The notes beneath the pieces were generated by a model. The model was not told where the DNA came from. It was given only the letters and a program-made list of their open reading frames with translations, and ran no database searches. A program made the translations under genes and the position numbers. 64,000 nt of DNA, taken from assembly GCF_900130005.1 (NCBI RefSeq), contig NZ_FQXP01000009.1, positions 62,001-126,000 of the forward strand. Reading direction: 5' to 3'. Below, one piece after another: positions 17,423 through 26,001 of this stretch. The first letter of the stretch is position 1. Every line of letters starts with the position of its first letter. This stretch comes from Clostridium collagenovorans DSM 3089. GTDB lineage: Bacteria; Bacillota; Clostridia; Clostridiales; Clostridiaceae.

Positions 17423-18169
17423 TCATTCCTCCTTAATCAAATAATTGAACATGTCTAGACTCTTAGGTCTTCTTGAGTAACTTTGCCCAACTAATTTAGA
17501 TAATACATCATAAACTTCCCCCTTGTTTTCCTTGGTTAATGAAAGCCTACTTAATTTATCAAAGGGTAGATTGTTTATGTACTTAATAATATTATAGGTA
17601 GAATAGGATATGTTGGCACTTAAATGTGCTTTACAATCTGAGCAACAAAATCCATAGGAATTTAAATCTATGTAATTAGATTTATTAATAGACTTTCCAC
17701 ACTTTACACATTTATCTAAAATTAAGCCATAACCTGTATTCTTTAGCAATCCTAATTCAAAAGCTCTTATTAGTATTTCTGTATCTATAACCTTATGTCT
17801 CAATAAATAATATGTGGAAACTAATAGTTTAAATAATTCTCTATTACTTTCTTCGTTTACTGTGGCAATATCTATAAGTTCATTTAAATAAGAAGAATAT
17901 GTGAGAGTTTCTAAATCACCTATCAATTCCTGAAAAGAATCAATAATTTGACATTCATTTATAGTGTATAAACTCTTTCCTCTATATAGAACGTACTCAC
18001 CAAAGGTGAAGGGCAATGTAGCTGCTAAAAACTTATTATTGCCCTTTTTAGCTCCCTTAGCTATGGCTGAAATCTTTCCAAGTTTCTCTGTATACAGCCA
18101 TACGAGTTTATCGTTTTCTTTGAATTCTTGAGTTTTTATAATTACAGCTCTAGTTTTAAATATACTCAG
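17423..18169 (-). CDS. recO: DNA repair protein RecO, probable CTG start
   Basis: RecO anneals strands and loads RecA with RecR/RecF in gap repair. The C-terminal part has the zinc ligands C-V-K-C and C-C-S-D-C (near residues 155-180). The N-terminal OB fold (S-I-F-K-T-R-A-V-I-I-K-T) is encoded in frame up to 18169, but no ATG, GTG or TTG precedes it before the era stop codon. CTG at 18167-18169 lies ~9 nt after GGGG and gives 248 residues, the family's normal length. Starting at the internal TTG (18016) would lose the whole OB fold. The gene begins 22 nt after era. Confidence 0.85.
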   Translation of the reverse strand: MSIFKTRAVIIKTQEFKENDKLVWLYTEKLGKISAIAKGAKKGNNKFLAATLPFTFGEYVLYRGKSLYTINECQIIDSFQELIGDLETLTYSSYLNELIDIATVNEESNRELFKLLVSTYYLLRHKVIDTEILIRAFELGLLKNTGYGLILDKCVKCGKSINKSNYIDLNSYGFCCSDCKAHLSANISYSTYNIIKYINNLPFDKLSRLSLTKENKGEVYDVLSKLVGQSYSRRPKSLDMFNYLIKEE

Positions 18170-18190
18170 AAAATCATCCCCTAAACTAAA

Positions 18191-19075
18191 TTAGTCTTTG
18201 TACCCTAATTCTTTTAATAGGAATTGACTATCTCTCCAATCTTCTTTAACCTTAACCCATACTCTTAGATATACTTTATTTCCTAAGAACTTCTCTATGT
18301 CTTCTCTAGCATATTGTGATATTCTCTTTAACATAGTACCATTTTTACCAATGATAATTCCTTTATGGGAAGCCTTTTCACATAACATATTAGCATCTAT
18401 GTGATATGTTCCACTTTTGCTTTGTTTCATAGAAAGTATTTCTATGGCAATACCATGTGGCACTTCTTGGTTTAGAAGTCTTAAAGCTTTTTCTCTTATT
18501 ATTTCGTTTACAATAAATCTCTCTTGTTTATCTGTAATCATATCTTCTGGGTAATATTTAGGTCCTTCTGGAAGGTACTTTTTCATTTCTTCCATTAATG
18601 GCTCTACGTTTTTACCCTTTAAGGCTGACATAGGTATTACTTCTGCAAAATCAAAGGCCTTTGCATAAGCTTCTATTGTCGTAGCTACCTTTTCTGGTGT
18701 AGTTTCATCTATTTTATTAATTAATAAGAAAACAGGAACCTTTACTTTCTTTAATTCTTCTAAAATATATTCATCACTTTTTATCATTTCTCCCTCTGCT
18801 GAAGTTATGAATAATACTAAATCAACTTCGCCTAAAGAGTCTGATGCAAACTTAACCATTTGTTCACCTAATTTATTTTTAGGTTTATGAACCCCTGGAG
18901 TATCTACAAATATTATTTGACAATCCTCTTTGTTTAATATTGTTTGTATATTGTTTCTTGTTGTTTGAGGTTTGTTTGAAACAATAGTTAATTTTTCACC
19001 CATTATATAGTTAGTTAATGTGGACTTCCCCACATTTGGTCTTCCTATTATCGTTACAAATCCTGATTTAAACAT
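18191..19075 (-). CDS. era: GTPase Era
   Basis: This 294-residue GTPase binds the 3' end of 16S rRNA during 30S maturation. The G1 motif G-R-P-N-V-G-K-S-T is at about residues 11-19, G3 D-T-P-G-V-H near residue 58, and G4 N-K-I-D near residue 120. A C-terminal KH domain (I-I-G-K-N-G-T-M-L-K-R-I) lies near residue 240. Length is normal. It sits between cdd and recO, the standard Firmicute order. Confidence 0.98.
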   Translation of the reverse strand: MFKSGFVTIIGRPNVGKSTLTNYIMGEKLTIVSNKPQTTRNNIQTILNKEDCQIIFVDTPGVHKPKNKLGEQMVKFASDSLGEVDLVLFITSAEGEMIKSDEYILEELKKVKVPVFLLINKIDETTPEKVATTIEAYAKAFDFAEVIPMSALKGKNVEPLMEEMKKYLPEGPKYYPEDMITDKQERFIVNEIIREKALRLLNQEVPHGIAIEILSMKQSKSGTYHIDANMLCEKASHKGIIIGKNGTMLKRISQYAREDIEKFLGNKVYLRVWVKVKEDWRDSQFLLKELGYKD

Positions 19076-19116
19076 AATTCCTCCTCTGTTGTTTTATTTT
19101 ACCTTCAATCCTATAT

Positions 19117-19518
19117 CTATTGTACATCTAGGTCTTTTTTTGTGAAAGCCCCAGGAAGTATTTCTTCAACTTTTTTAACCAAATATTCATTTTCATTCTT
19201 TACTATTATAATATCTGTGTTTTCGTCACTAAACTCCACTATAACCTGTCTGCATATTCCACATGGATAAGTGTAAGTCTTTGTGTCACCTATTAAAGCT
19301 ATAGCCTTTATCTTTCTGTTTCCATTAGCAATGGCATTAAATATAGCTGTTCTTTCTGCGCAATTTGTAGCTCCATAGGATGCGTTTTCTACATTGCAAC
19401 CTAAGTATATATTATCGTCTTCACCAAGTACTGCAGCACCAACTTTAAAGTTAGAATATGGTGAGTAAGAGTTTTTTCTCGCTTCAATGGCCTTTTGTAT
19501 TAGTATATTATAATCCAT
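19117..19518 (-). CDS. cdd: Cytidine deaminase
   Basis: This 133-residue zinc enzyme deaminates cytidine and deoxycytidine in pyrimidine salvage. The active-site motifs are C-A-E-R (Cys ligand and catalytic Glu) in N-C-A-E-R-T-A near residue 53 and P-C-G-I-C-R-Q near residue 84, giving the three-Cys homotetramer type. Substrate-binding N-V-E-N-A-S-Y-G is near residue 42. The ATG follows GGAGGG. It lies between dgkA/PAP2 and era. Confidence 0.97.
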   Translation of the reverse strand: MDYNILIQKAIEARKNSYSPYSNFKVGAAVLGEDDNIYLGCNVENASYGATNCAERTAIFNAIANGNRKIKAIALIGDTKTYTYPCGICRQVIVEFSDENTDIIIVKNENEYLVKKVEEILPGAFTKKDLDVQ

Positions 19519-19662
19519 ACTTTTCCTCCCTTGTACTTTAAGTTTACTATATATGCTGTAAAACTTAAATCATATCTTATATAAATATAACAATATATAT
19601 TATATTTATTGCTATATTTTTGTCTTATATTTTATATTATACTATATAATTATAAATATATG

Positions 19663-20361
19663 TTATAAAACTACTCTAAAGAATAGAACTGTTAAAACCG
19701 TTCCAAGTATAGCACCTACTATAACTTCAAGTACAGAGTGAACTTCAGAATCAACCCTACTTTGAGCAACTATTAAGGCTAATACATAGCCAAGTACCTG
19801 AGCTACTGTTTCCTTTGATAAAAAGGCTATTATAGTAGCTATAGAAAATGCAATGGCACTATGTCCACTAGGCATTCCACCTTTAAGAGGTGTACCTTTA
19901 CCAACTATAACCTTTATTATTACCGTAACTACACATACAAAAACTAAAACCAAAAATACCATATGTGCCTTAGAACTTTGAATCTTAGATAGCATATTAA
20001 AAGTAAAAGGTTTTAATCTATTCCAAAACACCATATATCCTACTAAAACTGAGTTACCTGCAGCTACGAGAACTGCTCCTGCTGCTGCATCCTTTGAAAA
20101 CTTAACCAAGGGATGTTTATAATCAATAACGGCATCTAAAGCCTTTTCTACTGCTGTATTTAAAAGCTCTGCCATTACTACAATAGCTATATTTGTTGTA
20201 ATTATCATTATTTCTATTCTAGATAAGTCATAAAAAAAACATGCTGTTAGTACTATAAATGTGGCAAATATATGTATTCTTAAATTTCTTTCTTTTCTTA
20301 TAGCCTCAATAATCCCCTCTATAGCACAGTTAAAACTTTGTGTCAATTTCTTATTTTTCAC
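19663..20361 (-). CDS. dgkA: Diacylglycerol/undecaprenol kinase - PAP2 phosphatase fusion
   Basis: Two membrane enzymes are joined in 232 residues. Residues 1-110 are a DgkA-type kinase (A-x-x-G-I-x-x-A-I-R-K-E-R-N-L-R, then E-L-L-N-T-A-V-E-K-A-L-D, then K-D-A-A-A-G-A-V-L). In Gram-positives this family phosphorylates undecaprenol. Residues 135-232 are a PAP2 domain with P-S-G-H-S-A and S-R-V-x-x-x-x-H-S-V-L-E-V. The GTG at 20361 has GAGG 10 nt upstream; the frame extends upstream to an ATG at 20409 without a good site. Kinase and phosphatase in one chain suggest control of undecaprenyl-phosphate pools. Neighbours ybeY and cdd match the usual dgkA locus. Confidence 0.85.
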   Translation of the reverse strand: MKNKKLTQSFNCAIEGIIEAIRKERNLRIHIFATFIVLTACFFYDLSRIEIMIITTNIAIVVMAELLNTAVEKALDAVIDYKHPLVKFSKDAAAGAVLVAAGNSVLVGYMVFWNRLKPFTFNMLSKIQSSKAHMVFLVLVFVCVVTVIIKVIVGKGTPLKGGMPSGHSAIAFSIATIIAFLSKETVAQVLGYVLALIVAQSRVDSEVHSVLEVIVGAILGTVLTVLFFRVVL

Positions 20362-20436
20362 ATTACCACATCCTCTCAAGAAATACTTTATATATAAATT
20401 ATGTGACATACACTAGTATGTCACATATAGTTTGAT

Positions 20437-20934
20437 TTATCTACTTATTTTAAACTTATTTAGTATCTCTTCTTCTCTTTTTCTCATCATAACTTTGTCA
20501 TCACCCATGTGATCGTAGCCTAATAAGTGAAGAATTGAATGCACTATCAAATAGCAAGTTTCTCTTATAAAACTATGATCATATTCAAGGCTTTGCTCCT
20601 GCGCTCTTTCTAAAGATAAGGCGATATCTCCTAAAACGAGATTTCCATCATCATAGAAACTATCATCGAATTCATAATTTATATAAACATCTTTAAAAAC
20701 CTCATCCTGTGGATACTCTAGCATAGGAAAAGATAATACATCTGTAACTGAGTCTATATTTCTTTGCTCATTATTTATAAGTCTAATATTTTCATTATCT
20801 ACAAAAATAAGACTTACTTCATAATCTACCTTTACCCCTTCTTCCTTTAATGCATAATCAATAATTTCTTTAATTGCATCCACCATTTCTTCTGTAACTT
20901 TTATTTTATCTTGTCTATCATCAATATAAATCAT
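20437..20934 (-). CDS. ybeY: Endoribonuclease YbeY (rRNA maturation factor)
   Basis: This 165-residue metalloprotein acts in 16S rRNA 3' processing and ribosome quality control. The signature H-S-I-L-H-L-L-G-Y-D-H near residue 133 supplies three histidine zinc ligands. N-x-x-x-R-N-I-D-S-V-T-D-V-L-S-F-P is the conserved N-terminal motif. It begins 8 nt after pgpH, as in Bacillus. Confidence 0.96.
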   Translation of the reverse strand: MIYIDDRQDKIKVTEEMVDAIKEIIDYALKEEGVKVDYEVSLIFVDNENIRLINNEQRNIDSVTDVLSFPMLEYPQDEVFKDVYINYEFDDSFYDDGNLVLGDIALSLERAQEQSLEYDHSFIRETCYLIVHSILHLLGYDHMGDDKVMMRKREEEILNKFKISR

Positions 20935-20942
20935 TACCTCTT

Positions 20943-23207
20943 TTATTTTCCCTTCTCTTTGTTTAAGTTATCTAACTTACTCTTATTTTCTGGTTGTTCT
21001 AATTTCTCTGAGCCACTTTTATTATTTACTTCGTTTAATTTATCTAGCTCATCTATATTTTCTATTTTCTTTAATTTATCTTCATTTTCCTTTGTGGCTA
21101 ACTTAGGATACTCTATTCTTTCATGATATATTCCAGATAGCCCCTTTAAAAATGCTTTTCTTATTTTTTCAATATCCTTCAATGTTAAATCACAGCTATC
21201 TAAATAACCATCATTTAATCTTCCTTTGATTATGTTATTAACCATCTCTTGGATCTTCCCAGTAGTAGGCTCTGATATTGATCTAACAGCAGCTTCTACT
21301 CCATCAGCTAGCATTATAATACCTGCTTCTCTGCTACGTGGGTTTGGTCCTGGATATCTAAAGTCTTCTTCCCTAACCTCTTCTGGCTTTTCACTATTAT
21401 TTTTCATTGTTATATAAAAATATTTAACTAGTGAAGTACCATGATGCTCCCTTATTATGTCTTGTATTACTTCTGGAAGCTTATATTCCTTAGCAAGTTC
21501 TATCCCATCCTTAACGTGACCAATTATAATTAAGGTACTTAAGTTAGGAGATAGCTTATCATGAGGATTAGACATACCAACTTGGTTTTCCTTAAAGAAA
21601 TAAGATCTTTTCAGTTTACCAACGTCATGATAATATGCCCCAACTCTAGCTAAAACCGAATTAGCACCTATAGCTTCTGCTGCTAGTTCTGATAAATTAG
21701 CAACTAAAACACTATGATGATATGTTCCCGGCGCCTCCATTAAAAGCTTTTTAAGTAAGGGTTGGTTAGGATTAGATAACTCTAAGAGCTTAACCGTAGT
21801 TACTATATCGAATAAACTTTCTAAACTTGAAAGTACCCCTATTGTAAGTACTCCAGAAAGTAAACTTGCAATTGAGGAATATCCACATTTTATAAGCATT
21901 GCTTTAAAACTGTTATCCACTTGTATATAGCTTAGAGCTGCTGTAAACACAAGGTTTATACCACAAATGTATAAAGATGAATATAAAATATCATTTCTTG
22001 TATCCATTTTCTTTAATAATGTGGTTCCCATAATAGCATTAGTTACAGCCATAAGGGTTATAGGCACATTACTATGAGTAGCTATAGCTATAAAAACACA
22101 GTTTATGACATTTAGTATTATGGATAAGTTTTCATCTATAAGCAATGCCATAAGCATTGGTACACATGCTAAAGGAATTAAAAATGGCGATATATAAGAC
22201 AATATTCTCGCTATAAGTATGGAAAAACATTGGAGTAAACATATCAAAATTAGCATCTTGTTAGTGTAAGCCTTTTTATGATATTTATAAATATAGAACC
22301 CTTCGATTAAAAGAGTTATAGCTATAATAACCAATAATGAAATAGATGCCATTACTGCAAAACTATTATCTTCTCCATATATACCTAAGAGTTTAAGAAC
22401 CTCTATTTGTTCAGAAGTTACAGGCTCTCCTTCCTTAACGATTATTTGATTTTCCTTAATCATAACCGGTTGTACAGCCTTCATTGCCTCTTCTTTTTGC
22501 TCTTTTGTCTTAACACTATCATTTTTAACGTTTGGTTTTACTAAATTATACCCTATAGATTTTCCTAATTCTCTTGTACTAATATTAAAATCAGAGACAT
22601 TAAATTGAGAATTTATAAAGTCTTGAGCTTGCTTAAGATCAGTGTTTATCTGATACTGCTTATAAAGCTCACCCATGGTTTCATCTAAATACTTATTTAA
22701 GCTTTCAAACTCATTGGCATTTAAAGAAAGTAAAATCTTAAAACTTTCATCAGATAATCTAATATCAACATCTGCTTTTAATCTTTTTAGTTTTATAAGA
22801 TCATTTTTACTTGTATTATCATCTTCCATTAAAGCCTTTTCCTGCTCAGTAAAAACTAAGTCCGAAGTTTTTATATCATCCACATTAGTACTTTTTATCT
22901 CCAAAGTCTTTGAAAATAACTGCTGTATATTTTGACTTACTTCATTTGCAACCTCCGTATCTATGGTGATTGCATCCTTAACCTTATCAGCAGCTTCCTT
23001 TCGCTTCTGTTCTGTTGCGATAGTATTTTCAATATTACTTGGAGACTTTATAGAAGACCCTGCTATATCTCCCACCTTTAAAAAATATTTTTCAGGAGTT
23101 ACTGCTCCTACCAAAGTAAAGAATATGAATAAGAAGGTAACCCCAAATATAATTCCCTTCATAAGCTTATCATTTTTCATCACTTCCGCAATCTTCTCTT
23201 TAAACAT
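20943..23207 (-). CDS. pgpH: 7TM-HD cyclic-di-AMP phosphodiesterase PgpH
   Basis: This ~754-residue protein has one N-terminal membrane segment, a ~240-residue extracellular 7TMR-HDED domain, seven closely spaced membrane segments (about residues 280-470) and a cytosolic HD domain with H-H-S-V-L-V-A-N-L, H-D-V-G-K and a later H-H-G-T. Relatives hydrolyse c-di-AMP. The last ~55 residues are highly charged and low complexity. I used the second in-frame ATG (23207), 6 nt from AGGTGGG; the first ATG touches that site. It stands between yqfD and ybeY. Confidence 0.92.
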   Translation of the reverse strand: MFKEKIAEVMKNDKLMKGIIFGVTFLFIFFTLVGAVTPEKYFLKVGDIAGSSIKSPSNIENTIATEQKRKEAADKVKDAITIDTEVANEVSQNIQQLFSKTLEIKSTNVDDIKTSDLVFTEQEKALMEDDNTSKNDLIKLKRLKADVDIRLSDESFKILLSLNANEFESLNKYLDETMGELYKQYQINTDLKQAQDFINSQFNVSDFNISTRELGKSIGYNLVKPNVKNDSVKTKEQKEEAMKAVQPVMIKENQIIVKEGEPVTSEQIEVLKLLGIYGEDNSFAVMASISLLVIIAITLLIEGFYIYKYHKKAYTNKMLILICLLQCFSILIARILSYISPFLIPLACVPMLMALLIDENLSIILNVINCVFIAIATHSNVPITLMAVTNAIMGTTLLKKMDTRNDILYSSLYICGINLVFTAALSYIQVDNSFKAMLIKCGYSSIASLLSGVLTIGVLSSLESLFDIVTTVKLLELSNPNQPLLKKLLMEAPGTYHHSVLVANLSELAAEAIGANSVLARVGAYYHDVGKLKRSYFFKENQVGMSNPHDKLSPNLSTLIIIGHVKDGIELAKEYKLPEVIQDIIREHHGTSLVKYFYITMKNNSEKPEEVREEDFRYPGPNPRSREAGIIMLADGVEAAVRSISEPTTGKIQEMVNNIIKGRLNDGYLDSCDLTLKDIEKIRKAFLKGLSGIYHERIEYPKLATKENEDKLKKIENIDELDKLNEVNNKSGSEKLEQPENKSKLDNLNKEKGK

Positions 23208-23246
23208 AGCCATCCCACCTTTTTCTCTTAAAAACGTGACCTCTTT

Positions 23247-24404
23247 TTACTGCCCTGAGTTGCTATTTTCCATAGCCCTAGGCATTGATATATCTTCTTC
23301 TGCTATAATTAAAACTCTGACTTTATATACCCCTTCAGATTCTTCTTTATTTTCTCTTACCGTATCTACAATTTTTATTTTCTTATTGAAGTTTATAGTT
23401 ATATCAGAATATAGTTTATCAGAAACCTCTTTTATTTTTTTTTCTATGTTTTCTTCACTTATATTCTCTTCTTTAACCTCATATAAATATTCACTTTTTA
23501 TAAAAGAATCTGTTTTATCTATTTTATCATAATTATCAAAGTTATTTAACCCATTTTTTAGGTAAATTTTTTTACCAAATAAAGTTATATATTTATTCAC
23601 TATAAAGTTTCCTGTTTTCACTCTTTTAGGCTGAGTTGTATCAATTATGGTTTCTCTTTCATAGTTTGTTTCAGCCTTTACACTACCCTCAGCATGAACT
23701 TCATAGGTTGATTCCTCTTTACCTTGAATTCCACTAACCAAAACATCTCCAGCATTTACAACATCCCCATCTTTAACTATTGCCGTACCGGATTTAGTAT
23801 ATACATTTTTTATAACACCATTCTTAACTGCTACTAAATCACAAGGTGTTGTATCATCCTCTATATTAGGAGGAGTTTGTTTTTCAGCTATTTTTATTTT
23901 TAGTCTAGTACCCTCAATTCTAGCCTTAGCCCATATTATCTCCTTATTTTGCTGACAAAGTAATTTCTCAATTTGAAATATATCTATCTTAGATTTTTTT
24001 ATCCCTGGAACTATTCCATTATCCTTTAATAGCTGCCTTATTTCATAAGGAGATACAGCACTTTCCGTTGCTATGCTAACACTCCATAAATATGTAGACA
24101 AATAGTATGTTAAGGCTACAAGCAGAATAACACCTGCATATAGCACTGATCTTTTCTTAAGCTTTCTTTTATAGTAGGCACGTCCGCTTCTGCCTACTAT
24201 ATTAATTTTTATTTCCTCTTCCTCTGCAAATATCTTAACCCTCTCTAAATCCTTAGCTTCAATGTCTATGCAAATCGTGCTTATGTTTTCCTTTTTAAGA
24301 TTCTCCACATAAACCTCTTCAATCCAAAGCCTATTTATAAAGTTTTCTGGATGTAAAGCTCTTATCTCTAGTCTAACAATATCCCTCTTAAACTTATTAA
24401 ACAT
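23247..24404 (-). CDS. yqfD: Sporulation protein YqfD
   Basis: YqfD is a sigma-E-controlled sporulation protein of Bacillus and Clostridium. The protein has 385 residues from the ATG at 24404, which is 10 nt from GGGGGTG. The N-terminal region is basic, one membrane segment lies near residues 82-102 (V-I-L-L-V-A-L-T-Y-Y-L), and an extracytoplasmic region carries the N-G-V-I-K-N-V-Y-T-K-S-G-T-A motif of the family. Its start overlaps the end of yqfC by 8 nt, indicating translational coupling. Confidence 0.9.
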   Translation of the reverse strand: MFNKFKRDIVRLEIRALHPENFINRLWIEEVYVENLKKENISTICIDIEAKDLERVKIFAEEEEIKINIVGRSGRAYYKRKLKKRSVLYAGVILLVALTYYLSTYLWSVSIATESAVSPYEIRQLLKDNGIVPGIKKSKIDIFQIEKLLCQQNKEIIWAKARIEGTRLKIKIAEKQTPPNIEDDTTPCDLVAVKNGVIKNVYTKSGTAIVKDGDVVNAGDVLVSGIQGKEESTYEVHAEGSVKAETNYERETIIDTTQPKRVKTGNFIVNKYITLFGKKIYLKNGLNNFDNYDKIDKTDSFIKSEYLYEVKEENISEENIEKKIKEVSDKLYSDITINFNKKIKIVDTVRENKEESEGVYKVRVLIIAEEDISMPRAMENSNSGQ

Positions 24405-24678
24405 TGCAATAATGCACCCCCTTGAACTTACCACTTAAAGTTAGGGTGCTTCCTCCAAGGTATAATATCTCAAAGTTAGACCCCTCTATTACCAGCTCCC
24501 CATAGTTTGTGTCAATATGCACCTCAAAATCGCCAAAGGATATAATCCCCTTATGATTCTCTATAGTTATCTCTTTGTCAGCTATAACCGTTATTTTAGG
24601 GTCTCCTGATACTATCTCCTTAGGTATATCAATCTTTTTAGCTATTGCAACCTTAGCAGCTTCAAATTTACCACTCAC
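24397..24678 (-). CDS. yqfC: Sporulation protein YqfC (YabP-like)
   Basis: This 93-residue protein of the YabP/YqfC family is expressed in the sporulation mother cell and is always paired with yqfD. The body is a run of short beta strands (I-T-I-E-N-H-K-G-I-I-S-F, L-Y-L-G-G-S-T-L-T-L-S-G-K-F-K-G) typical of the family. Its stop codon lies inside the first codons of yqfD. Confidence 0.92.
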   Translation of the reverse strand: MSGKFEAAKVAIAKKIDIPKEIVSGDPKITVIADKEITIENHKGIISFGDFEVHIDTNYGELVIEGSNFEILYLGGSTLTLSGKFKGVHYCNV

Positions 24679-24752
24679 ACTATCACCTCATATTAATATT
24701 TCATAATTAATTTATGAGAGATTATGGAATTTAATTACTACTTTTTACGCGC

Positions 24753-24783
24753 AAAAAAGACTCAGTATAAAACTGAGTCTTTA
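24753..24783 (-). terminator. rpsU-yqeY terminator
   Basis: AGACTCAGT and ACTGAGTCT pair around ATAAA (written plus-strand), followed on the minus strand by TTTTTTGCGCG. It lies just after the yqeY stop and before yqfC. Confidence 0.85.
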
Positions 24784-24786
24784 TTA

Positions 24787-25233
24787 TTAGTTTAAATATT
24801 CTCTTACTAGTTTGCTTACAAGTTTACCATCTGCTTTACCTTTAGTCTTCGGTACAACGACAGACATAAGCTTACCCATATCCTTTGCACTACTTGCTCC
24901 TACTTCAATAGCTGATTCACGAATAACCTCAACTATCTCTTGTTGCGTCAACTGCTTAGGAAGGTATTCTAGTAAAATCTCTATTTCTTGCTGGGTTGCT
25001 TCAATTAAATCCTGCCTATTACCTTTAACAAACTCTTCAACTGATTCACGACGTTGTTTAACTTCTCTTGCTATAATCTCTATAACAGAGTTGTCATCAA
25101 CCTGTGGACAGTTGCCACTTTTCTCAAGTTGTAGTATTGCAGCTCTTGCCATACTTAGAGTTGTCGCTCTGACTTTATCTTTAGCTTTAACAGCTGCCTT
25201 CCAATCATTTTGTAATAATTCTTTTAAGGACAC
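24787..25233 (-). CDS. yqeY: GatB/YqeY domain protein
   Basis: This 148-residue protein resembles the C-terminal domain of the GatB amidotransferase subunit. Members may bind tRNA but have no proven role. Conserved features are the helical R-x-x-x-L-S-M-A-R-A-A-I-L start, E-V-K-Q-R-R-E-S near residue 53, and the final K-G-K-A-D-G-K-L-V-S-K-L-V. The start is GTG with GAGGG upstream. It follows rpsU by 24 nt, the widely conserved rpsU-yqeY pair. Confidence 0.9.
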   Translation of the reverse strand: MSLKELLQNDWKAAVKAKDKVRATTLSMARAAILQLEKSGNCPQVDDNSVIEIIAREVKQRRESVEEFVKGNRQDLIEATQQEIEILLEYLPKQLTQQEIVEVIRESAIEVGASSAKDMGKLMSVVVPKTKGKADGKLVSKLVREYLN

Positions 25234-25257
25234 TAAAACTTACCCTCTTTCACACTA

Positions 25258-25434
25258 CTATTTTCTTTTTCTTCTCTTAGCAGCTTCTGATTTTTTCTTT
25301 CTTTTTACGCTTGGTTTTTCGTAGTGTTCTCTCTTTCTTACTTCAGCAAGAACCCCTGACTTAGCGCACTCTCTTTTAAATCTTTTTAAAGCACTTTCTA
25401 ACGTTTCATTATCTCTTACTTTTACTTCTGACAT
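25258..25434 (-). CDS. rpsU: 30S ribosomal protein S21
   Basis: This 58-residue basic ribosomal protein starts M-S-E-V-K-V-R-D-N-E-T-L-E-S-A-L-K-R-F, has the conserved L-A-E-V-R-K-R-E-H-Y-E-K-P-S segment, and ends in a lysine/arginine-rich tail. Length and sequence are those of Firmicute S21. A strong GGGAGG ribosome site precedes the ATG. Confidence 0.97.
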   Translation of the reverse strand: MSEVKVRDNETLESALKRFKRECAKSGVLAEVRKREHYEKPSVKRKKKSEAAKRRKRK

Positions 25435-25558
25435 TCTATATCCCTCCCTCCGCTAGCCATTTTGACTTAATTTTATCCAAATAAACGTAGGAATAAATAG
25501 TACGTTATAGATTATATACTATTTTGCTAGTTAGTGTCAACATTTATTTAAGAATTTA

Positions 25559-25903
25559 CTAACAGGGTGGCCAATTTAATTTCTTTCCACCCATTAAATG
25601 AAAGTGTATGTGGAACACAGTTTGCCCACCATCTTCACCGCAATTATTTATTATTCTATAACCCTTGTCAGCTATTCCTAATTCCTTAGCAATTTTCTGT
25701 GCTGCGTAATAAACATCACCAATTACTTCTTTATTCTCTTCTGTTAGCTCATTTGCACTGCTTATGTGCTTCTTAGGAATTATAAGAACGTGAACTGGAG
25801 CTTCTGGATTTATATCCTTAAAAGCATAAACCTTCTCATCCTCATAAACTTTTTCTGAGGGAATTTCTCCCTTTAATATCTTACAGAATATACAGTTTTC
25901 CAT
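25559..25903 (-). CDS. HIT family nucleotide hydrolase (HinT-like)
   Basis: This 114-residue histidine-triad protein has the H-I-H-F-H-L catalytic motif near residue 100 and the family start C-I-F-C-K-I-L-K-G-E-I-P. HinT proteins hydrolyse AMP-N bonds such as aminoacyl adenylates. The ATG at 25903 is preceded by GGGGGTG. The frame runs upstream to 25984, but that basic 27-residue extension has no ribosome site. It lies between mtaB and rpsU. Confidence 0.93.
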   Translation of the reverse strand: MENCIFCKILKGEIPSEKVYEDEKVYAFKDINPEAPVHVLIIPKKHISSANELTEENKEVIGDVYYAAQKIAKELGIADKGYRIINNCGEDGGQTVFHIHFHLMGGKKLNWPPC

Positions 25904-26001
25904 TTTTTCACCCCCTTTTAAGTACCTTTTTATCTTCCTTAATTTTCTTCTTATACCATTATATAATCTCATATTTTTCACCAAACTAGCTGTTTTTACG
26001 C

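Noticed and set aside
25904..25984. 27-residue N-terminal extension of the HIT protein
   Set aside because: No ribosome site, not a feature of HinT proteins, and a strong site lies directly before the internal ATG.
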